Shown piece after piece: positions 57,915 through 64,000 of a stretch of 64,000 nt of DNA. Origin of the DNA: Halomonas cupida (GTDB taxonomy: Bacteria > Pseudomonadota > Gammaproteobacteria > Pseudomonadales > Halomonadaceae); assembly GCF_900142755.1 (NCBI RefSeq), contig NZ_FRCA01000004.1, positions 291,592 to 355,591 of the forward strand, given 5' to 3'. The notes beneath the pieces are model-generated. The model had not been told where the DNA came from, did no database searches, and worked only from the letters and a program-made list of their open reading frames with translations. Both the position numbers and the translations under genes were made by a program. Numbering within the stretch: the first letter of the stretch is position 1; each line of letters begins with the position of its first letter.

Positions 57915-60900
57915 GCACAGGAGCCGCTCCTTCACCAGTCTCCGCCCTGGATCCCTTGACGCTGCCGTTGAATGGGCACCGCCTGATCGAGGCCAGCGCC
58001 GGTACCGGCAAGACCTTCACCATCGCCCTGTTGTATGTGCGCCTGGTGCTGGGGCCACAGGAGACCGATGACCAGACAGCCTTTCCCCGTCCGTTGACGC
58101 CGCCGGAAATCCTTGTGGTGACCTTTACCAACGCCGCCACCATGGAGTTGCGTGATCGTATACGCGCCCGTCTGGTCGAGGCCGCCGAGCACTTCCTGCT
58201 CGGTGAGCCCGGCGATAGCGACGATCCGCTGGTTCGACTGCGTGATCAATGGCCTCGGGAACAGTGGGCGGCCTGTGGCCGGCGTCTGCAATTGGCGGCT
58301 GAATGGATGGATGAAGCCGCCATCTCGACCATTCACTCCTGGTGCCACCGTATGCTCGGCGAACACGCCTTCGACAGTGGCAGTCTGTTCTCACTGGCAT
58401 TGGAAACCGACCAGAGCGAGCTGGAACTCGAGGTGGCCAGGGATTACTGGCGTACCTTCCTCTACCCGCTGGATACCGAGTCACTGACGCAGATAGCGCA
58501 GTACTGGCGGACACCTGAAGACCTCCATCAAGCATTGCGACGCTTTCTCTCCCATGCCGATGCGCTGGAGGACGCGCCACCTCCCGGTGAAACCCTCGAC
58601 GAAGTCGAGGCACAACGTCGCCAGGCCCTCACCGAGATCAAGGCTCCCTGGGCCGCGTGGATCGAGGAATTCGGCGAGGCACTGGAAGCGGCGGCGGCCC
58701 GCAAGGCTTTCGCCGGTCAGAAGCTCAATGCCCGCAGTCGCAGCAACTGGCTCGGGGCACTGCATGACTGGGCCAGTGATCCACAGATGGAGCGTCCGGC
58801 ACTCACCGACGCGGCCTGGCAACGCTTGACTCCTGCCGGTATGGCGGAAATATGGAAGACCGGCGAGGTACTCGACCATCCAGCCCTGCACGCTCTGGAG
58901 GCCCTGCCGAACCAGCTGGCAGCCCTGCCCACTGCCTGGCCCGGACTGGTCCGGCACGCGGTACGCTGGATGGCCCAGCGACGTCACCAGGCCCAGCTCA
59001 AGCGTGCCGAGATCGGTCCCGATGACCTGATCGAACACCTCGACGAGGCGCTGAAGGGTGACCAGGAAGGACGCCTCGCCACTCGTATCCGCCGCCAGTT
59101 CGCTGTGGCCATGGTCGACGAATTCCAGGACACCGACCCGACCCAATACCGCATCTTCCAGCAGGTCTATCGTCTCGGAGAGGAGGATGCTCCGGACCAC
59201 AACGACAGCCAAGCGGATCCCTGTAGTCTGCTGCTGATCGGCGACCCCAAGCAGGCCATCTACGCCTTCCGTGGCGCGGATATTCATACTTATCTGCAGG
59301 CACGGCGTGATACCGCAGGCCGCCACGCGACGCTGACCACCAACTTTCGTTCCAGCCGCGATATGGTGGCGGCGGTCAATCGCTGCTTTCTCCAGGCCGA
59401 GGCCTGGCCTGCCGGCGCCTTCCTGTTCCGTGAGGGAGACGACAACCCTGTTCCCTTTGCCGAGGTAGGCGCCCGCGGGCGAGACGAAGAGCTCTGCCAA
59501 CAGGGGAAGGCCTTGCCTGCCCTGACCATCTGGCATCATGACAGCGACACGGTACTCACCAGAGGGCAGTATCGCGACAGCCTGGCTCAGGCCTGCGCCA
59601 GTTACATGGTCAGCCTGCTTCAGGCCGCCAGCCGGGGCGAGGCCGGATTCCGCCGACAGGAACAGATGCAGCCATTGCGTCCGGCGGATCTGGCGGTGCT
59701 GGTCAACAACGCTACAGAGGCTCGCGCCATTCGTCAGGCACTGGCCCGGCGCGGTGTGCGCAGCGTCTACCTATCCGACAATGATGGAGTCTTCGCCAGT
59801 CCCGCCGCCATCGAGATCGAGCGCTGGCTGCGCGCCGTCAGTCACCCGGATGATGGCAACGCGCTGCGCTCAGCGCTGGCGTCGCCCAGCCTGGGGCTGA
59901 GTCTAAGCGACCTGGATCGCCTGGCAGGCGGTCCCGACCAGGATGAACTGGCCTGGGAGAGCCGGGTGCTGCAGTTCCGGGATTATCGGCTACGTTGGCG
60001 GCGCCAGGGTATCCTGCCGATGCTGCGCCGCTTGTTGAATGACTTCGAGGTGCCCGCGCGCCTGCTGGCCGACGACAATGATGGCGAACGACAACTGACC
60101 GACCTGCTGCACCTTGGAGAACTGCTGCAGAAGGCCAGCCAGGAGCTGGATGGCGAGCACGCACTGATACGTTATCTTGCCGAAGCCCGCCAGAATGAGT
60201 CGTCCGGTGATGACAGCCATCGTCTCCGGCTGGAGAGCGACGCCGACCTGGTACAGGTCGTCACCATCCACAAGTCCAAGGGTCTTGAATACCCATTGGT
60301 CTTCCTGCCTTTCATCGCCAACCACCGACGTACCCAGGCCAGCGATGTGCCACTGTGGTGGCACGACGGCAATCGCCGCCAACTGGCGCTGGACGTCGAC
60401 GACCAGGTCATCGAGCGGGCAGACCGTGAGCGCCTGGCCGAGGACCTGCGCAAACTGTATGTCGCCATGACCCGTGCCCGTCACGCCACCTGGTTGGGGC
60501 TCGCTCCACTCAAGGAGCTCGAGCACAGTGCCATCGGCTACCTGCTGTCGGGGGGAGCGGAGTTGGCTCCCGATCAGCTTGCCAGCGCCCTGGCGCGACT
60601 CGTCTCTGATGATACTGACATCACCCCGGAGATCACCCCGGATATTGCCGTGCAACCTCTCCCGGCGGTCAGCGACACACGTCTCGATGCCGATCACTCC
60701 GGTCCCGAGCTGACCCCCGCTCGTGTGCCACTGCGCCCGGCACGCGAACACTGGTGGATCGCCAGTTACTCGGCGCTGCAACTGGGTCCTCTGCGCCAGC
60801 CCTCCCCGGCATCTCAGCAACAGCTGGCACTCGACGATGATGCTGGCCTGTTGCCTGACGCCCACGAAGGCAATAGTGACCTTCAGAGTCTGGATTCGCT

Positions 60901-61756
60901 ACACCGGGAACCGGCAACCCCACTGGAAGCCAACACCCGGGAGTTGGCCAGCGAACCGGTGGACCTCACCACACAACCGGAGGCCCAACGGTCAGGGGCT
61001 TTGCATCGCTTCCCTCGCGGTCCCGCCGCCGGCACCTTCCTGCATGGGTTGCTGGAGTGGGCCGGTGAACAGGGGTTTGCCGAAACCATTGGCTCACCTG
61101 ACCTGGCTGATATGCTTGCCCGACGCACCCGGCTGCGGGGCTGGGAAAGCTGGCAACCGTCTCTGACCCAGTGGTTCGATGACCTGCTGAGTGCCGAACT
61201 GCCTCTGCCTGGTGGCGAGAGTCTGCAACTCGATCAACTTGCTCCAGCTCAATACCGGGTGGAACTGGAATTCTGGCTGGCCAGCCATCAGGTTGATGCA
61301 CGCCGCCTGGATGACCTGGTGTGCCAGCACCTGCTGCCCGGCCATCCGCGACCGCGGCTCGAGCCGGATACTCTCAATGGCATGCTCAAGGGCTTCATCG
61401 ACCTGGTCGTCGAATGTCAGGGGCGCTTCTACGTCCTCGACTGGAAGTCCAATCATCTCGGCGACCATGACGAGGACTACAGCATCGAACGCATGCGCGA
61501 GGCGGTACTGGCCAAACGTTATGATGTGCAGTACGCCCTCTATCTGCTGGCAGTCCACCGCCTGCTCAAATCGCGGCTGAGCGCTTACCGCCCCTCACAA
61601 CACCTGGGGGGTGCCGTCTATGTGTTCCTGCGCGGCACCACCGCGCCCAGCCGAGGCGTCCACGCCGAGAGTCCCACGGAAGCCTTCATCGAGGCCCTGG
61701 ATCGCCTGTTCAGTGGTGCGCCGCGTCCTGAAACCCTCGCGGGAGAAACCCCATGA
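57911..61756 (+). CDS. recB: Exodeoxyribonuclease V subunit beta RecB
   Basis: RecB is the 3'-5' helicase and the sole nuclease of RecBCD, and loads RecA after Chi. The 1281-residue protein has Walker A EASAGTGKTFTIALLYVRL (about 29-47), VDEFQDTDPTQ, the UvrD-type motif VVTIHKSKGLEYPLVFLP and the C-terminal nuclease motif with FIDLVV...YVLDWKSNHLG (the Asp/Lys catalytic set). It overlaps recC and recD by four bases each, so the three subunits are translationally coupled. Confidence 0.97.
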   Translation: MSTGAAPSPVSALDPLTLPLNGHRLIEASAGTGKTFTIALLYVRLVLGPQETDDQTAFPRPLTPPEILVVTFTNAATMELRDRIRARLVEAAEHFLLGEPGDSDDPLVRLRDQWPREQWAACGRRLQLAAEWMDEAAISTIHSWCHRMLGEHAFDSGSLFSLALETDQSELELEVARDYWRTFLYPLDTESLTQIAQYWRTPEDLHQALRRFLSHADALEDAPPPGETLDEVEAQRRQALTEIKAPWAAWIEEFGEALEAAAARKAFAGQKLNARSRSNWLGALHDWASDPQMERPALTDAAWQRLTPAGMAEIWKTGEVLDHPALHALEALPNQLAALPTAWPGLVRHAVRWMAQRRHQAQLKRAEIGPDDLIEHLDEALKGDQEGRLATRIRRQFAVAMVDEFQDTDPTQYRIFQQVYRLGEEDAPDHNDSQADPCSLLLIGDPKQAIYAFRGADIHTYLQARRDTAGRHATLTTNFRSSRDMVAAVNRCFLQAEAWPAGAFLFREGDDNPVPFAEVGARGRDEELCQQGKALPALTIWHHDSDTVLTRGQYRDSLAQACASYMVSLLQAASRGEAGFRRQEQMQPLRPADLAVLVNNATEARAIRQALARRGVRSVYLSDNDGVFASPAAIEIERWLRAVSHPDDGNALRSALASPSLGLSLSDLDRLAGGPDQDELAWESRVLQFRDYRLRWRRQGILPMLRRLLNDFEVPARLLADDNDGERQLTDLLHLGELLQKASQELDGEHALIRYLAEARQNESSGDDSHRLRLESDADLVQVVTIHKSKGLEYPLVFLPFIANHRRTQASDVPLWWHDGNRRQLALDVDDQVIERADRERLAEDLRKLYVAMTRARHATWLGLAPLKELEHSAIGYLLSGGAELAPDQLASALARLVSDDTDITPEITPDIAVQPLPAVSDTRLDADHSGPELTPARVPLRPAREHWWIASYSALQLGPLRQPSPASQQQLALDDDAGLLPDAHEGNSDLQSLDSLHREPATPLEANTRELASEPVDLTTQPEAQRSGALHRFPRGPAAGTFLHGLLEWAGEQGFAETIGSPDLADMLARRTRLRGWESWQPSLTQWFDDLLSAELPLPGGESLQLDQLAPAQYRVELEFWLASHQVDARRLDDLVCQHLLPGHPRPRLEPDTLNGMLKGFIDLVVECQGRFYVLDWKSNHLGDHDEDYSIERMREAVLAKRYDVQYALYLLAVHRLLKSRLSAYRPSQHLGGAVYVFLRGTTAPSRGVHAESPTEAFIEALDRLFSGAPRPETLAGETP

Positions 61757-63891
61757 GCCCGACCAGGGAACCAGACCATCTCACCGGATCAGACACATCA
61801 ACACCGATGGTTTTCAATGATCACGATGCACTGTTGACGCTCCTGGCTCGCTGGGTGGAGCGAGGTTGGCTGCGCGCCATCGACCATGCCTTCACCCAGT
61901 TTCTCGCCCGTGAATGTCCTGATGCCTCTCCGTTGCTGCTGATGGCGGCGGCACTAGCCAGTCATCAACTCGGTCGCGGCCACCTGTGCCTGGCGCTGGA
62001 CGAGACCCTGACGGCTCCCGACCTGGCGCTGTCACTCCCCCCGGAAGGAGATGACCGTGAGGATCCTCCGCCGCTGCCCAGTACCGTGCTCGATGGTTTG
62101 ACCAGCGAACGCTGGGCCGCCGCACTCCAGCACCCCGAGTTGGTGCAGCGCGGCCCAGGCGAGTCGCCATTGGTGGTGGTCGGTCAGGGGGCCGGGACCC
62201 GGGTCTATCTGCGCCGCTACTGGCAACATGAACAGAACATTCGCCAGCATATCGAAGCACGCCTGCAGGCGGCTCCGCTACCGGCAGCCCCTCTACGGTC
62301 GATCCTTGATGCGTTGTTTCCAGACACTCAGGCTTCTGCAACCCCGATGCCTGACTGGCAACGCCTCGCCTGTGCACTGGCCGCCAGGTCCGCCTTTGCG
62401 GTGATCACCGGTGGCCCCGGCACCGGCAAGACCACGACGGTGGTCAAGCTGCTGGCCCTGTTGCAGAGCCGCGCGCTGGGCGAAACCGGTCAGCCGTTGC
62501 GTATACGCCTGGCCGCGCCGACCGGCAAGGCCGCGGCCCGTCTCAATGCCTCCATCGCCGCACAACTGGAACGGCTTGAACTCGATGGTCTGGACAGTGA
62601 TCCGGAAATCCTGCGCGAGGCCATTCCCGCCCAGGTCGTGACCCTGCATCGCCTGCTGGGTTCGCGCCCGGATACCCGTCGCCTGCGCCACAATGCCAGC
62701 AATCCATTGCCGGTCGATGTGCTGGTGGTCGATGAAGCCTCGATGGTCGATGTCGAGCTGATGGCGGCACTGCTCGACGCCTTGCCAGGGGACGCGCGTC
62801 TCGTATTGCTCGGTGACAAGGACCAGTTGGCCTCGGTGGAAGCTGGCGCCGTACTGGGCGATCTCTGTCAGCGTGCCGAAGGCGGCCACTATCTGGAAGC
62901 TACTCGGCAGTGGTTGGATGCGGCCTGCGGGCAGAGACTCCCCGACGACTATATCGACGCGACTGGTACGGCGTTGGACCAGGCCGTCACCATGTTGCGA
63001 GTCAGCCACCGCTTCGATGCAGACAGCGGCATTGGCCAGTTGGCTACCGCCATCAATTCGGGCCAGCCCGATGTCAGCCGCCTGGTCCTGCAACAGGGTC
63101 ATGCCGACCTCTCCAGGCTTAGTCTCTTCAACCCTGGCCTCCCCAACTCCAGTCTGGATACCGAGGATGAGCGTCTCGATCGTCTGGCGGTGGAGGGCCT
63201 GTCGACCGCCTTCTCCAATGGCGCGGCCCGTGGCTACGCCCACTACCTATCGGTGATGAATGAGCAACGTCCCGATAACACCGCCACAAACGACCATTGG
63301 GACGCCTGGGCAAGAGCTGTACTGAGTGCCCACGGCAGCTTCCAGATACTCTGCGCCCTGCGTCGTGGACGCTGGGGCATAGAAGGCCTGAATACACGCA
63401 TCACCCGGGCATTGGCACGCAGTGGCTGGCTACCGCAATGGCTGGCCGATGCCGACGGTGAACGCTGGTTTGCCGGCAGGCCGGTGCTGGTAACTCGTAA
63501 TGACTACAGCCTTGGACTGATGAACGGCGATATCGGCATTACCCTGGCTCGCCCGCACCCCGAAAACCCGGCCCAGGTATCACTGCGCGTGGCTTTTGCT
63601 GCCAGTGACGGTAGTGAGCGCATTCGCTGGGTGCTGCCTGCCAGGTTGCGGGACGTCGAAACCGTCTTCGCCATGACCGTGCACAAGTCCCAGGGCTCCG
63701 AGTTCGAGCACACGGCACTGGTCCTGCCGAGCGCTCCCAACCCGATCCTCACCCGCGAACTGATCTATACCGGCATCACACGCGCCAGACGCTGGCTGAC
63801 GCTAGTGGAAACCGGCCCCGCTCAGGTACTCGACCAGGCGGTCACACAGCGAGTCATGCGGGTGAGTGGGTTGGTGGTTGAGGAGGGTTGA
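61753..63891 (+). CDS. recD: Exodeoxyribonuclease V subunit alpha RecD
   Basis: RecD is the 5'-3' helicase motor of RecBCD. The 712-residue protein has Walker A ITGGPGTGKTTTVVKLLAL (about 217-236), VVDEASMVDVELM, LGDKDQLASVEAG and the C-terminal VHKSQGSEFEHTALVLP motif. It is last in recCBD, and a repeat element begins within a few bases of its stop codon. Confidence 0.96.
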   Translation: MSPTREPDHLTGSDTSTPMVFNDHDALLTLLARWVERGWLRAIDHAFTQFLARECPDASPLLLMAAALASHQLGRGHLCLALDETLTAPDLALSLPPEGDDREDPPPLPSTVLDGLTSERWAAALQHPELVQRGPGESPLVVVGQGAGTRVYLRRYWQHEQNIRQHIEARLQAAPLPAAPLRSILDALFPDTQASATPMPDWQRLACALAARSAFAVITGGPGTGKTTTVVKLLALLQSRALGETGQPLRIRLAAPTGKAAARLNASIAAQLERLELDGLDSDPEILREAIPAQVVTLHRLLGSRPDTRRLRHNASNPLPVDVLVVDEASMVDVELMAALLDALPGDARLVLLGDKDQLASVEAGAVLGDLCQRAEGGHYLEATRQWLDAACGQRLPDDYIDATGTALDQAVTMLRVSHRFDADSGIGQLATAINSGQPDVSRLVLQQGHADLSRLSLFNPGLPNSSLDTEDERLDRLAVEGLSTAFSNGAARGYAHYLSVMNEQRPDNTATNDHWDAWARAVLSAHGSFQILCALRRGRWGIEGLNTRITRALARSGWLPQWLADADGERWFAGRPVLVTRNDYSLGLMNGDIGITLARPHPENPAQVSLRVAFAASDGSERIRWVLPARLRDVETVFAMTVHKSQGSEFEHTALVLPSAPNPILTRELIYTGITRARRWLTLVETGPAQVLDQAVTQRVMRVSGLVVEEG

Positions 63892-63899
63892 GCCAGCCC

Positions 63900-64000
63900 C
63901 AGCTTCGAGCTTCGAGCTTCGAGCTTCGAGCTTCGAGCAGATCAGGATCCAGCTTCGGGCCGCAAGCAACGAGTGGCGAGCTGCCCAGTGCCAACCGGAT
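63900..64000. repeat. Heptamer-rich intergenic repeat element, copy D (truncated by window end)
   Basis: Nearly five GAGCTTC heptamers (63900-63934) lie right after recD. A spacer and then the block GGCGAGCTGCCCAGTGCCAA (from 63975) follow, matching 6071-6096 with one mismatch over 26 bases. The element continues beyond the window. Confidence 0.8.

Overview
The window is a chromosomal segment of a GC-rich gammaproteobacterium. Gene content and order (rpsU-dnaG-rpoD, lptD-surA-pdxA-ksgA-apaG-apaH, smc-zipA-ligA, the ccm operon, alaS-lysC-csrA-tRNA-Ser-tRNA-Arg, an oxaloacetate-decarboxylase sodium pump, amgK-murU) fit the Halomonadaceae/Oceanospirillales best, probably Halomonas or a close relative. 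This is inference from synteny and protein families; no database search was made. Almost all of the window is core genome. No prophage, transposase, CRISPR array or integron was found.

Layout. 0.2-4.7 kb: rpoD, dnaG and rpsU on the minus strand, with an intrinsic terminator between rpsU and dnaG. 5-8 kb: tsaD, a repeat island, plsY, folB-folK. 8-16 kb: a long minus-strand cluster lptD-surA-pdxA-ksgA-apaG-apaH-glpE-cca for outer-membrane assembly, vitamin B6, rRNA and tRNA maturation. 16-18.5 kb: divergent amgK-murU (peptidoglycan recycling) and an OsmC-family gene. 18.5-33.8 kb: minus-strand yheU, ligA, zipA, smc and the complete cytochrome c maturation set ccmABCDEFG-ccmH-ccmI. 34-35 kb: an HTH-less LexA/UmuD-like S24 protein behind a consensus LexA box, then a YigZ/IMPACT gene. 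35.5-41 kb: an OlsF-like bifunctional acyltransferase and oadG-oadA-oadB. 41-45 kb: dusC, dbpA and a RIO-family kinase. 45-50 kb: two identical tRNA-Arg, tRNA-Ser, csrA, lysC, alaS. 50.6-54 kb: a DUF2252 gene, an Ada-AlkA fusion and ogt (alkylation repair). 54-64 kb: recC-recB-recD.

How the genes work together. lptD and surA serve outer-membrane biogenesis, and amgK-murU return MurNAc to UDP-MurNAc. The ccm genes carry heme across the membrane, attach it to CcmE and ligate it to apocytochromes. The oad genes couple oxaloacetate decarboxylation to sodium export, plausible for a salt-adapted cell. ada-alkA, ogt, recBCD, ligA and the LexA-box gene handle DNA damage.

The least ordinary parts are: (1) a family of intergenic repeats built from heptamers (GAGCTAC, GAGCTTC, RAGCCGC, GGGGTTC) around shared non-repetitive blocks, at both window edges and at 6.0 and 37.5 kb; (2) a tandem duplication of a 142-bp hairpin-rich unit at 35.2-35.5 kb, with a fragment of it again at 45.1 kb; (3) a 212-residue SurA that keeps its N and C segments but has no parvulin domain; (4) the SOS-box-controlled S24 protein with no DNA-binding domain and no umuC beside it. 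None of these proves a new system. The repeat family and the S24 gene deserve the first look.
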